Below, in pieces: positions 54,791-63,563 of a stretch of 64,000 nucleotides of DNA. Numbering within the stretch: position 1 is the first letter of the stretch; the number at the start of each line of letters is the position of its first letter. Below the pieces are notes generated by a model. That model saw nothing but the letters and a program-made list of their open reading frames with translations, did not search any database and was not told where the DNA came from. Origin of the DNA: Croceicoccus sp. Ery15 (GTDB taxonomy: Bacteria > Pseudomonadota > Alphaproteobacteria > Sphingomonadales > Sphingomonadaceae); assembly GCF_020985305.1 (NCBI RefSeq), contig NZ_CP087588.1:2851501-2915500 (forward strand). The letters are read 5' to 3'. Made by a program: the position numbers and the translations under genes.

Positions 54791-54915
54791 GCGACCTTGT
54801 CTTCGCGCACGCGGATTTTCGCAAGTCCGACGTTACGGGGGAGGTTTCAGGCGCTTGGTTTTTACGCGCTAGTGGCCGGAATGGGGTGGAAAGCTGAATT
54901 CGTGAAGGCTAGCGT

Positions 54916-55233
54916 ATGGACGTGGTCAAAGTTTCAGAAAGAAGCCCTTATCAAAGGGGAAAGCGGCTCTTTGGAGCGAGCATGCTTTTCGGCATCACGA
55001 TCATTTGGGGCATGCCGATTGCAGCCACTATCCTCGGGATCGAGTTCGGTGATATTACGTGGATCGTCTTTCCTCTGTTGGTTATTTGGGTGATTTATTT
55101 CGGTGTATCGAGCCTGCTCCTAGCTTGCCCAAAATGTGGCCGCTCGCTCTTTATGCGAGGATACCTTTTGAGCGTCCCTTGGCCCGCCAAAACCTGCGGC
55201 AAATGTGGAACCGACTTGACGATCAATCGGTAA
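54916..55233 (+). CDS. Small membrane protein with C-terminal zinc ribbon
   Basis: A 105-residue protein not assigned to a family. Two transmembrane helices (about residues 20-42, LFGASMLFGITIIWGMPIAATIL, and 46-70) are followed by a cytoplasmic or exposed ribbon with two CxxC pairs, LLACPKCGRSLFMRG and KTCGKCGTDL, that would bind one zinc. Such layouts occur in many uncharacterised membrane proteins. Base composition is more AT-rich than neighbours, hinting at recent acquisition. ATG at 54916 with AAGG nine bases upstream. Function unknown. Confidence 0.75.
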   Translation: MDVVKVSERSPYQRGKRLFGASMLFGITIIWGMPIAATILGIEFGDITWIVFPLLVIWVIYFGVSSLLLACPKCGRSLFMRGYLLSVPWPAKTCGKCGTDLTINR

Positions 55234-55266
55234 GCCAACGTCCACAAACGGTCGCTAGCAGAGACC

Positions 55267-55296
55267 CCGCTTCCAGCCGATACCCGCCGGAAGCGG
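55267..55296. terminator. Hairpin between the zinc-ribbon gene and the E2 gene
   Basis: CCGCTTCC (55267-55274) pairs perfectly with GGAAGCGG (55289-55296) around 14 bases in a convergent gap. No U-tract is present in either direction, so it is only a candidate bidirectional terminator. Confidence 0.4.
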
Positions 55297-55306
55297 CCCT
55301 GCAACC

Positions 55307-56581
55307 TCAATCGATAAACAACAGCGCGGGCGTTTCCAGCAGGCGTTTCAATGCCTGAACGAACATGGCCGCTTCATAGCCGTCGACGATGCGATGGTCG
55401 AAGCTGGAGGAGATGTTCATGACCTTCCTCGTCACGATCTCGCCGTTCACGCGGGTCAGCTTTTCGCTGATCTTGTTGGGGCCGACGATCGCGGTTTCGG
55501 GCGAATTGATGATCGGCGTGGTGGTGACGCCGCCGACAGGCCCAAGCGAGGTAATGGTGATCGTCGATCCGGTCAGCTCGTCGCGGCTGGCCTTTCCGTC
55601 CCGGGTGGCGGCGGACAGGCGGGCGATTTCCTCGGCGCATTTCCAAAGGTCCATGGTTTCCGCGTTTTTCAGCACGGGAACCGCAAGCCCCTTGTCGGTC
55701 GCGGTGGCGATGCCGCAATGGATCGGATTATGCTGGCGCAGCACGCCCGCCTGATCATCGTAATGCGCGTTGCAATGCGGGAATTCGGGCAATGCCTTGA
55801 CCAGTGCGCGCACGAAGAAGGGCAGGATGGTCAGCTTGGGCTGGCCGTCTTGCCGCGCGGCGTTCAGCGCATTGCGGGTGTTCTCCAGCTCGGTAACGTC
55901 CACTTCCTCGACATAGGTGATATGCGGGATGCGGCGCCATGCGTCCTCCATGCGCTGCGCGATCTTGCGGCGCAGGCCGATCACCTCGATCTCGTCCACG
56001 CCCGCGCGGGCGGCATAGCGGTCGTCGCCGCCTGCCAGATAGCGGTCGATATCTTCGGGCGTGATGCGTCCGTTGCGGCCCGATCCGCGCACGCGTTCCA
56101 GATCGATGCCCAGCTTTGCCGCGCGGCGGCGGGTGGCGGGGGCAGCCAAAGGAAATCCGGAAGGCGGGAAGCCCGCCGGCGCGGTGCGTGTCGCAGAGGG
56201 GGCAGGCGCGGGCCTGGTCTTTGCGGCGGGCGGCGGTGCCGGTGCCGGTGCGGGTGAAGGTGCCGGTTCGGGCGTGGGGGCCGGAGCGGGCGCCGGTTCG
56301 GGCGTCGGCGCCGGTGCCGAAGCGCTGGCATTGCCTTCGCCCTCGACCTCAAGCTCGACCAGAACCGATCCCACGGCGCGCATTTCGCCGACCTTGCCGT
56401 GCAGCGCCACGACCTTGCCGCCGACCGGCGTGGTCATGTCGACGGTGGCCTTGTCGGTCATCACGTCGCACAGCGGATCGTCCTCGGCAATCTCGTCACC
56501 GATCTTGATATGCCATTCGACGATCTCGGCCTCGGCCACGCCTTCGCCGATGTCGGGCAGGCGGAAGTGATAGATACCCAT
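55307..56581 (-). CDS. Branched-chain 2-oxoacid dehydrogenase complex E2 (dihydrolipoamide acyltransferase)
   Basis: A 424-residue acyltransferase core subunit. Residues 1-78 are the lipoyl domain with Lys44 in DVMTDKATVDM as the lipoylated residue. Residues 85-145 form a flexible Ala/Pro linker (PAPAPTPEPAPSPAP). The peripheral-subunit-binding domain is ATRRRAAKLGIDLERVRGSGRNGRITPEDI (motif GSGRNGRI), then the catalytic domain with SSSFDHRIVDGYEAAMF, whose His is catalytic. ATG at 56581 is chosen because it overlaps the E1 beta stop by one base. Substrate preference for branched-chain acids is inferred from the E1 subunits. Confidence 0.94.
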   Translation of the reverse strand: MGIYHFRLPDIGEGVAEAEIVEWHIKIGDEIAEDDPLCDVMTDKATVDMTTPVGGKVVALHGKVGEMRAVGSVLVELEVEGEGNASASAPAPTPEPAPAPAPTPEPAPSPAPAPAPPPAAKTRPAPAPSATRTAPAGFPPSGFPLAAPATRRRAAKLGIDLERVRGSGRNGRITPEDIDRYLAGGDDRYAARAGVDEIEVIGLRRKIAQRMEDAWRRIPHITYVEEVDVTELENTRNALNAARQDGQPKLTILPFFVRALVKALPEFPHCNAHYDDQAGVLRQHNPIHCGIATATDKGLAVPVLKNAETMDLWKCAEEIARLSAATRDGKASRDELTGSTITITSLGPVGGVTTTPIINSPETAIVGPNKISEKLTRVNGEIVTRKVMNISSSFDHRIVDGYEAAMFVQALKRLLETPALLFID

Positions 56582-57666
56582 CAGCGGTACTCCACGGCAG
56601 TCTTTAGGGCCTCGGCAAGGCGGATCGGGCCGGGGAAATAATCCCATTCGAACGCATGCGGATAGGGCATGTCATAGCCGCAAACGCGGGCGATGGGGGC
56701 GCGCAAATGGTCGAAACAGCGTTCCTGCACCAATGCCGACAATTCCCCGCCGAATCCGCCAAAGCGCGATGCCTCGTGCAGGATGACGCAGCGGCCCGTC
56801 TTTTTCACCGAGCGCACGATGGTATCGATGTCGAGCGGGACGATGGAGCGCAGATCGATCAGTTCGGCATCCACGCCGCTGTCCTCGATCCCTGCCTTCG
56901 CCACATGGACCATGGTGCCATAGGCCAGCACGGTCGCCTCGCGCCCTTCGCGCAGCACGGCGGCCTGTCCCAGCGGAACCGAGTAATGGTTCAGCGGCAC
57001 CTCGGCGCTGGGATCGCCCGAATTGGCCCATGTCTTCAGCTCCTCGTCGGGCCGCCCGAAAAAGGGTCCGTTATACAGGCGCTTGGGTTCGAGGAAGACG
57101 ACCGGATCGTTGCTTTCGATGCTGGCGATCAGCATGCCCTTGGCGTCATAGGGGTTCGACGGGATCACGGTTTTAAGGCCCGTGACATGGGCAAAGATTG
57201 CCTCGGGGCTTTGGCTATGCGTCTGCCCGCCGAAAATGCCGCCGCCATAGGGCGTGCGCACGGTGATCGGGGCCCAGAACTCGCCATTGGAACGGTAACG
57301 CAGCCGCGCCGCCTCGCTCACCAGCTGATCGTATGCAGGCAGGATATAATCCGCGAACTGGATTTCGGGCACGGGGCGCAGGCCATATGCGCCCATGCCG
57401 ATGGCGCTGCCGATGATGCCGCCTTCGGTCAGCGGCGCATCGAAACAGCGTTTGAGGCCGTGCTTCGCCTGCAAACCCTCGGTCACGCGGAAGACGCCGC
57501 CGAAATAGCCGACATCCTCGCCAAAGATCAGCACGTCTTCGTCGCGGCCCAGCATCACGTCCAGCGCGCTGTTCAGCGCCTGGATCATGTTCATCTTCTT
57601 CGACCCGGTTTCGGCAATGCCCGCCTCTACGGCGGCATCGTTCACGGAAGGCTGGTTCTCTACCAT
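56581..57666 (-). CDS. Branched-chain 2-oxoacid dehydrogenase E1 component, beta subunit
   Basis: A 361-residue transketolase-like subunit pairing with E1 alpha to form the thiamine diphosphate site. Motifs: MNMIQALNSALDVMLGRDEDVLIFGEDVGYFGGVFRVTEGL (GEDVGYFGGVFRVT), FDAPLTEGGIIGSAIGMGAYGLRPVPEIQFADYI, and TPYGGGIFGGQTHSQSPEAIFAHV. Full length. It lies one base from the E1 alpha stop and overlaps the E2 start, making one operon. The N-terminal residues 1-20 extend before the usual start. Reactions: oxidative decarboxylation of branched-chain 2-oxoacids (with E3 elsewhere). Confidence 0.94.
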   Translation of the reverse strand: MVENQPSVNDAAVEAGIAETGSKKMNMIQALNSALDVMLGRDEDVLIFGEDVGYFGGVFRVTEGLQAKHGLKRCFDAPLTEGGIIGSAIGMGAYGLRPVPEIQFADYILPAYDQLVSEAARLRYRSNGEFWAPITVRTPYGGGIFGGQTHSQSPEAIFAHVTGLKTVIPSNPYDAKGMLIASIESNDPVVFLEPKRLYNGPFFGRPDEELKTWANSGDPSAEVPLNHYSVPLGQAAVLREGREATVLAYGTMVHVAKAGIEDSGVDAELIDLRSIVPLDIDTIVRSVKKTGRCVILHEASRFGGFGGELSALVQERCFDHLRAPIARVCGYDMPYPHAFEWDYFPGPIRLAEALKTAVEYR

Positions 57667-57667
57667 C

Positions 57668-58954
57668 TCAATTCCTCCCGTCCCGGCGTTGATGAAGTTC
57701 GGCGCGCTGTTCCTTCAGCCTCCAGTCGAGCTCTTCGAACACATCCTCGAACATCTCGTCGATGGGGGGCTTGGACTGGCCGAGAGTGCCGATGGCTTCG
57801 GCCTCCTTGACCGCGATTTTCACCTTTTCCTTCAGCTCGGCTTCCAGCGCGGCGTGCCTGTCATCGTCCCATTCGCCCAGCGCGACCAGATGGTCCCTGA
57901 GCCGGTTAACCGGGTCGCCAAGCGGCCAGTGCTTGGCTTCGTCCTTGGGGCGATAGGCGCTGGGATCGTCGGAAGTGGAATGCCCCTCTGCGCGATAGGT
58001 ATAAAATTCGATCAGGGTCGGCCCGTTATTGGTGCGCGCGCGTTCGGCGGCCCATTGCGTCGCACCCCACACGGCAAGGAAGTCGTTGCCGTCGACCTTG
58101 ATGCCGGGAAAGCCATAGGCGAGCGCCTTGGCCGCAAAAGGCAGGCGTTCGGGCGCGGCGAAACCGGCAAAGCTGGAAATGGCATATTGGTTGTTGGTCA
58201 CGCACAGGATCGTCGGCGCGCGATAGGCAGCGGCAAAGGTCATCGCCTCGTGAAAGTCACCCTCGGCCGTGGTGCCGTCACCGACATAGGCAAGGCTGAT
58301 TTTCGTGTCGTTCTTGTATGCCGACGCCATCGCCCAGCCCACCGCATGGACGAAACGCACGCCCAGATTGCCGCTGATCGAATAGAAATCATAGTCGCGC
58401 GCCGAATGCAGGATCGGCAGCTGCTTGCCCGCCAGCGGATCCTCGGCATTGCTGAAGATCTGGTTACACAGCGTCGTCAGCGGATAGTTGCGCGCATGCA
58501 GCCACGCCATGGCGCGATAGGTGGGGAAGAACATGTCCCCCTTGTCCAGCGCCATCGACTGCGCGGCGGCGATCGCCTCCTCGCCGGTGGACTTCATGTA
58601 AAAGCTGGTCTTGCCCTGTCGGTGCGCGCGGAACAGGCGGTCGTCGAAGGCGCGCGTCAGCATCATCGCGCGCAGCCCCTTGATCAGCGTGTCGGCACCC
58701 AGCTCGGGATCCCACGGCCCCACGGCCCGCGCATCGTCGTCCAGCACGCGGATCAGCTCATATGGCAGATCGCGCATATTGCTTTCGTGTTCGGCAATGT
58801 CGGGGCGCCGCACCGCACCCGCCTTGCCGCGGTTCACGTGCCGGAAATCGATTTCCTCACCCGGACGCGACGGCGGTTCGGGGATGTGGAGTTCGAGCTT
58901 GGGGAGATTCGTCCCCTTAAGATCGGAATGGGCCAAATTATCCTCTCTCAGCAT
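57668..58954 (-). CDS. Branched-chain 2-oxoacid dehydrogenase E1 component, alpha subunit
   Basis: A 428-residue thiamine diphosphate-binding subunit. Motifs: MMLTRAFDDRLFRAHRQGKTSFYMKSTGEEAI, the ThDP motif starting YVGDGTTAEGDFHEAMTFA and ending TNNQYAIS (GDG-x24-NN), and VDGNDFLAVW. The N-terminal 80 residues, with LHIPEPPSRPG, are usual for the branched-chain type and absent from pyruvate E1, supporting the substrate call. First gene of the E1alpha-E1beta-E2 operon, with no E3 in the window. Start: ATG at 58954, but a TTG at 58936 with AGAGAGG six bases before it is a strong alternative. Confidence 0.92.
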   Translation of the reverse strand: MLREDNLAHSDLKGTNLPKLELHIPEPPSRPGEEIDFRHVNRGKAGAVRRPDIAEHESNMRDLPYELIRVLDDDARAVGPWDPELGADTLIKGLRAMMLTRAFDDRLFRAHRQGKTSFYMKSTGEEAIAAAQSMALDKGDMFFPTYRAMAWLHARNYPLTTLCNQIFSNAEDPLAGKQLPILHSARDYDFYSISGNLGVRFVHAVGWAMASAYKNDTKISLAYVGDGTTAEGDFHEAMTFAAAYRAPTILCVTNNQYAISSFAGFAAPERLPFAAKALAYGFPGIKVDGNDFLAVWGATQWAAERARTNNGPTLIEFYTYRAEGHSTSDDPSAYRPKDEAKHWPLGDPVNRLRDHLVALGEWDDDRHAALEAELKEKVKIAVKEAEAIGTLGQSKPPIDEMFEDVFEELDWRLKEQRAELHQRRDGRN

Positions 58955-59012
58955 TTTTGCTCATCTTCGTGCCCGAAAAGGCAGGAGAATGAAATTTTAT
59001 GACTGAGCAATT

Positions 59013-59041
59013 ATATTACCACAATCCTGCAGCCGGTTCAA
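59013..59041 (-). promoter_or_regulatory. Predicted sigma-70 promoter of the branched-chain dehydrogenase operon
   Basis: On the minus strand TTGAAC (59041-59036) and TAATAT (59018-59013) are separated by 17 bases, about 60 bases before the E1 alpha start. A TATAAT three bases further would give a 20-base spacer, which is less likely. Confidence 0.5.
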
Positions 59042-59130
59042 TCGCGGCGGTCAGCGCCGGGTATTATGGTGGGCGGGCATTATAGAAGATAGCGCATCAA
59101 CGCCGCTGCGGTTCCGCAGGGGGTGGGCAC

Positions 59131-60507
59131 TCAGCCGCGCGGGCGCAGTTCGAAACGCGCGCCGCGCGTGGTGGGGGCCAGCCGCAATTCCATCCCGTGG
59201 CGTTCGGCAATGGCGCGCGCCAGCGCAAGGCCCAGCCCCGCGCCTTTCTGATCGCTTGACGCGTTTTCGCCGCGGCCAAAGCGTTCGAAGATCGTTTCGC
59301 GGAATTGCGGGGGCACGCCCGGCCCGTCATCGGCCACCGCGATCAGCGGCGCGCCATCGGGCCTGCGCATAACGATTAGCCGCACCCGCCCGCCCGACGG
59401 CACATATTTGAACGCATTGTCGAGCAGATTGGTGATCAGGCGCGAGATCTGGATCTCGTCCCCCTGCATCGTCACGCCTGCCTCGGCCTCCAGCCGGAAA
59501 TCATGGCCGGTATCCTCGGCGCTGGCGGTATAAAGGTCGGCGATATTTTCGGCCAGCGCGCTCAGATCAATTTCGGCCAGCCCCTGCCAGTCGCCGCGCT
59601 GCGCCTCGCTATGCGCGATGTCCAATAAGGATTCGAGCGTGGCGACCACTTGCCTGATTTCGCTGCGTGCCGCGACCAGCCGCTCGGTCGTTTCGGCATC
59701 GGGGTCGCGCGCCTGTTCCTGTGCCTGAATCGCGCGGATCAGCCGGTTGTCCAGATGCATCAGCGGGGTGCGCATTTCATGGGCGATCTGGTCGGTGGTG
59801 TCGCGCTGTGACCGCGCCAGCCGTTGCAAACGCTGCAACGCCTCGCCCGAATGGCGGGTCAGTTCCCCGATTTCGTCCGTGTCGCGCTGTCCGCTGGACA
59901 ATGCAGCCAGCTTGCGCGGTTCGGGATCGCGAAAGGCCGCATTGATCAGCTTGACCCGGTCGGCCAGGCGGCGCGCGGTGATATAGCCCATGACTCCCAC
60001 CGCCATCACCACGAACAGGCCTCCGGCGACGAAAGACAGGCCGATCTGGTTCAACTGGATGATGGTCCACCCCGTTTCACGCGCGGCGAGCAGGCGCATG
60101 CCGCCCGGAAAATTCACCGCGCGGGCAAAGGCGGGTCTGCCGCCGGACAGGATGATCGTGCCCGCTTGTGTCTGTTCGTCCGCGAACTGCGGCCATTGGG
60201 CCAGATCGCCTGCCAGCCGGTGCCCGTCGATATCCAGCAGCAGGAAATGGCTGCCCGTGCCCGCGGGCCGGTCGACATCGGCGCTTTCCTCGATATGGGC
60301 GATCAGCTCGCCCCGACCGCGTGCGGCCAGAATATCGGACATGTGGCGGATATCGGCGTCGACATTCCACTGCACCGTGGCGTCGGACATCTGTTCGAAC
60401 TTGCTGGTGACCAGCCAGCCCAGCACCAACACCACCGCGATCGAAACCGCGATCGCCCATGCGACCAGCCGCGTGAAGATCGAATCGAGCAGTGATACCC
60501 GTTGCAA
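59131..60507 (-). CDS. Sensor histidine kinase (two-component partner of the OmpR-type regulator)
   Basis: A 458-residue kinase: transmembrane helix 1 (about residues 14-34), a periplasmic domain of roughly 110 residues, helix 2 (155-178), a HAMP region, the H-box QIAHEMRTPLMHLD with His243, and an ATPase domain with LITNLLDNAFKYVPSGG (N-box), VADDGPGVP and KGAGLGLALARAI. Follows its response regulator gene (28-base gap) on the same strand. The stimulus is not obvious from the sensor domain. ATG at 60507. Confidence 0.93.
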   Translation of the reverse strand: MQRVSLLDSIFTRLVAWAIAVSIAVVLVLGWLVTSKFEQMSDATVQWNVDADIRHMSDILAARGRGELIAHIEESADVDRPAGTGSHFLLLDIDGHRLAGDLAQWPQFADEQTQAGTIILSGGRPAFARAVNFPGGMRLLAARETGWTIIQLNQIGLSFVAGGLFVVMAVGVMGYITARRLADRVKLINAAFRDPEPRKLAALSSGQRDTDEIGELTRHSGEALQRLQRLARSQRDTTDQIAHEMRTPLMHLDNRLIRAIQAQEQARDPDAETTERLVAARSEIRQVVATLESLLDIAHSEAQRGDWQGLAEIDLSALAENIADLYTASAEDTGHDFRLEAEAGVTMQGDEIQISRLITNLLDNAFKYVPSGGRVRLIVMRRPDGAPLIAVADDGPGVPPQFRETIFERFGRGENASSDQKGAGLGLALARAIAERHGMELRLAPTTRGARFELRPRG

Positions 60508-60535
60508 GCGCGCCCCCGTAAAGGACGGCCGCGAT

Positions 60536-61228
60536 TCAACGACCGTCGAGCAGACGGTAGCCGGTCCCCCAGATGGTTTCCAGCGCGGGCGAGGCGAAAC
60601 CGTCCTCCAGCTTGCGGCGCAGGCGGCCGATATTCACATCGACGACATTGGTCTGCGGGTCGAAACCCATCTTCCACACATCGCGCAGCAGCATTTCGCG
60701 CGTGACCACATCGCCCGCATTCTCGATCATATAGCGGAAGAGTTCGAATTCCTTGGGACTGAGCGATAAATGCTTGCCCGAACGGAATGCCGTGCGTGCC
60801 TTGACGTGGCATTCGAATGCGCCGTGGATGATCACCGCGCTATGCGCCTGCCCCGAAGCGCGGCGATGCAGCGCGCGCAGGCGGGCCAGCAATTCGGGTG
60901 CCTCGAACGGCTTGGCCAGATAATCGTCGGCGCCCGCGTCCAGCCCTTCGGCGCGGTCGATGGTGCGGCCCAGCGCCGACAGCATCAGCACCGGCGTGCC
61001 CACGCCGCTGTCGCGCAATTGCTTGACCACGGTCAGCCCGTCGAAATCGGGCAGCATGCGATCGAGGATGATGACGTCGAAATTGCCGACGCCCGCCTGC
61101 TTCAACCCTTCCGATCCGGTCGAGGCCCAGGTCACGCGGTCGCCGCTGGCCTTCATCAGCTCCTGAAGATCGGACGCGGTGCGGCTGTCATCCTCGATAT
61201 GCAAAATTTCGAGGCCGGTCTGGGCCAT
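60536..61228 (-). CDS. Response regulator, OmpR/PhoB family
   Basis: A 230-residue regulator. The receiver domain (1-120) has the acidic pocket Asp13/Asp14, phospho-acceptor Asp56 in IILDRMLP, Ser84 and Lys106 in DDYLAKPFEAPEL. The C-terminal winged helix-turn-helix (130-228) carries LSLSPKEFELFRYMIENAGDVVTREMLLRDVWKM and VNIGRLRRKLE, ending with TIWGTGYRLLDGR. First gene of a two-gene unit with the kinase. ATG 61228 has AAGGAA nine bases upstream. An imperfect TGATT-A-AATCA palindrome lies at 61284-61294, possibly autoregulatory. Confidence 0.93.
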   Translation of the reverse strand: MAQTGLEILHIEDDSRTASDLQELMKASGDRVTWASTGSEGLKQAGVGNFDVIILDRMLPDFDGLTVVKQLRDSGVGTPVLMLSALGRTIDRAEGLDAGADDYLAKPFEAPELLARLRALHRRASGQAHSAVIIHGAFECHVKARTAFRSGKHLSLSPKEFELFRYMIENAGDVVTREMLLRDVWKMGFDPQTNVVDVNIGRLRRKLEDGFASPALETIWGTGYRLLDGR

Positions 61229-61465
61229 CCGTATCGTTCCTTCCCAAGACGGCGGGCCGAAAGCCACGCCGGCGCGCAAGATTGATTAAATCAGGACTAA
61301 TAATCCGCCAGCACCATAACCGATCCTGCTCGCTCGCAATCGCACAAACCCCGACAGAAATTTAACACGGGCCGTCATACAGATGGCAGTCCCGTAATGG
61401 GGCATGGTTAACGCGCCGCTGGACCCGAAACACAGTAACTGCAAATGCGAGCGTTTTGCAACAAG

Positions 61466-62338
61466 CTATTGCGCAAGCCATCGCGCAAGCACGGCTTCCA
61501 GCCGCACCAGCATTGCCGGATCACGCGCATCGGGTGCGGTTATGACCGCATGGTCCAGCGCCGTATCGACGGGTGAGGGGGCGCGATTCGCGGGCAGGGC
61601 GGCAATAAAACGTTCCACCGTGCGCCGTGCCAGATCGCCATTGGCCTGCATTTGCGCGACGATATCCGACATTTCGACGGCCTCGTCCTCGCTGCGCCAG
61701 CAATCGTAATCGGTGACCATGCCGACCAGCGCATAGGGCAGCTCCGCCTCGCGGGCGAGGCGCGCTTCGGGTATGGCGGTCATGCCGATCACATCGGCGC
61801 CCCACTGGCGGTAAAGCCGGCTTTCGGCGCGGGTGGAAAATTGCGGCCCCTCCATCGCGAGATAGGTGCCGCCGCGCGCCACCGTGCCGCCCGCTGCCTC
61901 CACCGCATCCGCCGCCATGGCGGACAGGCGCGGACAGACCGGATCGGCCATCGAGACATGGGCGGTCAGCCCGCTGCCGAAAAAGCTCGATTCGCGGGCG
62001 AAGGTTCGGTCGATGAACTGGTCCACCGCGACGAAATGGCCGGGCGGCAGATGTTCCTGCAGCGATCCGATGGCGGATATCGCCAGAATATCGGTGCAGC
62101 CCGAACGTTTCAGCGCGTCAATATTGGCGCGGGCGTTGATGTCGGATGGCGGGATGCGGTGGCCGCGACCGTGGCGGGGCAGGAAACGCAGCTTCACATT
62201 GCCGATGCGCCCGAACAAAATCTCGTCCGACGGCTTGCCGAACGGGCTGCTGACGGGCAGCCATTCGGCGTCTTCCAAGGCGTCGAGCCGGTAGAGACCC
62301 GACCCGCCGATTACCCCGATGGTCCATTCGCTATCCAT
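61466..62338 (-). CDS. mtnP: S-methyl-5'-thioadenosine phosphorylase
   Basis: A 290-residue purine nucleoside phosphorylase-fold enzyme that splits 5'-methylthioadenosine with phosphate in methionine salvage. Motifs: WTIGVIGGSGLYRLDALED, LRFLPRHGRGHRIPPSDINARANIDALKRSG (RHGRxHRxxPSxInxRAN), ISAIGSLQEHLPPGHFV, YLAMEGPQFSTRAESRLYRQWGADVIGMTAIPEARLAREAELPYALVGMVTDYDCW. ATG 62338 chosen; an ATG at 62350 would add MKRG. It lies divergent from bioF. The 237-base gap after it toward the response regulator holds no gene. Confidence 0.94.
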   Translation of the reverse strand: MDSEWTIGVIGGSGLYRLDALEDAEWLPVSSPFGKPSDEILFGRIGNVKLRFLPRHGRGHRIPPSDINARANIDALKRSGCTDILAISAIGSLQEHLPPGHFVAVDQFIDRTFARESSFFGSGLTAHVSMADPVCPRLSAMAADAVEAAGGTVARGGTYLAMEGPQFSTRAESRLYRQWGADVIGMTAIPEARLAREAELPYALVGMVTDYDCWRSEDEAVEMSDIVAQMQANGDLARRTVERFIAALPANRAPSPVDTALDHAVITAPDARDPAMLVRLEAVLARWLAQ

Positions 62339-62405
62339 GCCGCGCTTCATAGGACCGGCGGGGCGGGCTGGACAAGCGGCGCATTTCCCGCTTGGAGCGC
62401 GGGTG

Positions 62406-63563
62406 ATGAGCCGATGGGACGCCATACTAACCGACAGGCTGGCCGCGCTGGACGAACGCGGGCAGCGCCGCGTGCTGCGCGCGGCGGCCTTGCGGCCCGA
62501 TGGCAGGCTGCTGCGCGACGGGCGGCTGGCCCTCGATTTTTCGAGCAATGACTATCTCGGTCTGGCGCTGCATCCCCTGCTGGCGCAGCGCGCGGCGGAG
62601 TTTGCGGCGTGCTATGGTGCGGGCGCGGGTGCGTCGCGGCTGGTGACCGGCACGTTTGACGCGCATCTGGCACTGGAAGCGCGCATCGCCGCGCTGAAAG
62701 GCACCGAAAGCGCGCTGCTGCTGGCCAGCGGGTGGCAGGCGAATGCCGCGCTGGTGCCTGCCCTGGTCAGGGCGATGCCCGGCGCGGCGGTATTCACCGA
62801 CCGGCTGGTCCATGCCAGCATCCACCACGGCTGCGCGGCAGCGGGGGTGCGGCAAAAACGATTCCGCCACAATGATCTGGCTCATTTAAACGAATTGCTG
62901 ACTGCCCATGCCGCCGCGCCCGCGCGCATCATCCTGACCGAAAGCGTGTTCTCCATGGATGGCGACTGCGCCGATGTGGCGGGGCTGGGCGCGCTGGCGG
63001 ACCGTCACGACGCATTGCTGGTGGTGGACGAGGCGCATGCGACCGGCGTGCTTGGGCCAAACGGGGCGGGGCTGTCGCACGGGGTCGCGGGAGTCGATAT
63101 CGCCATGGGCACGTTCAGCAAGGCGCTGGGCGGGTTCGGCGGCTATCTCGCCTGTTCGGCGGCCATGCGCGACTGGCTGGTCAATGCGGCGGGGGGCTTC
63201 GTATTCTCCACCGCCGTGCCGCCCGCCGTGCTGGGCGCCGGTGATGCCGCGCTCGACCTGTTGCCGCAGATGGGGGCAGAGCGGGCGAATCTGGCGGCTT
63301 TGGGCGAGCAATTGCGCGCCGGACTGGCCGGATTGGGCATCGATACCGGCGGATCGACCACGCAGATCGTGCCTGCCATCATCGGAGCGGAAGAGGACGC
63401 GCTGCGCCTGTCCTCCTTGCTGGAGGAGCGCGGCATGATTGCCGCCGCGATCCGTCCGCCGACCGTGCCGCCGGGCACCAGCCGCCTGCGCATCGCCCTG
63501 CGCGCCAGCCATTCCGAAGACGACATCGCCCGATTGCTGGCCGCGCTCGGGGAAGCGCGGTGA
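62406..63563 (+). CDS. bioF: 8-amino-7-oxononanoate synthase
   Basis: A 385-residue PLP enzyme of biotin synthesis that condenses pimeloyl-ACP (or CoA) with L-alanine. Motifs: FSSNDYLGLALHPLL, GAGASRLVTGTFDAHLALEARIA, ASGWQAN, FSMDGDCADVAGL, VDEAHATGVLGPNGAGL, and the PLP-binding Lys in GTFSKALGGFGGYLA. Length normal. The ATG at 62406 is preceded by GGAG nine bases upstream. Its TGA overlaps the GTG of the BioH-like gene. Other biotin genes are not visible in the window. Confidence 0.93.
   Translation: MSRWDAILTDRLAALDERGQRRVLRAAALRPDGRLLRDGRLALDFSSNDYLGLALHPLLAQRAAEFAACYGAGAGASRLVTGTFDAHLALEARIAALKGTESALLLASGWQANAALVPALVRAMPGAAVFTDRLVHASIHHGCAAAGVRQKRFRHNDLAHLNELLTAHAAAPARIILTESVFSMDGDCADVAGLGALADRHDALLVVDEAHATGVLGPNGAGLSHGVAGVDIAMGTFSKALGGFGGYLACSAAMRDWLVNAAGGFVFSTAVPPAVLGAGDAALDLLPQMGAERANLAALGEQLRAGLAGLGIDTGGSTTQIVPAIIGAEEDALRLSSLLEERGMIAAAIRPPTVPPGTSRLRIALRASHSEDDIARLLAALGEAR

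Noticed and set aside
57587..59002. A 471-codon plus-strand frame opposite the E1 alpha gene
   Set aside because: Shadow frame with skewed composition; the minus strand carries a full E1 alpha protein.
61284..61304. Possible CtrA box upstream of the response regulator
   Set aside because: TTAA-N7-CTAA has one mismatch to TTAA-N7-TTAA and no support from spacing or a second site.
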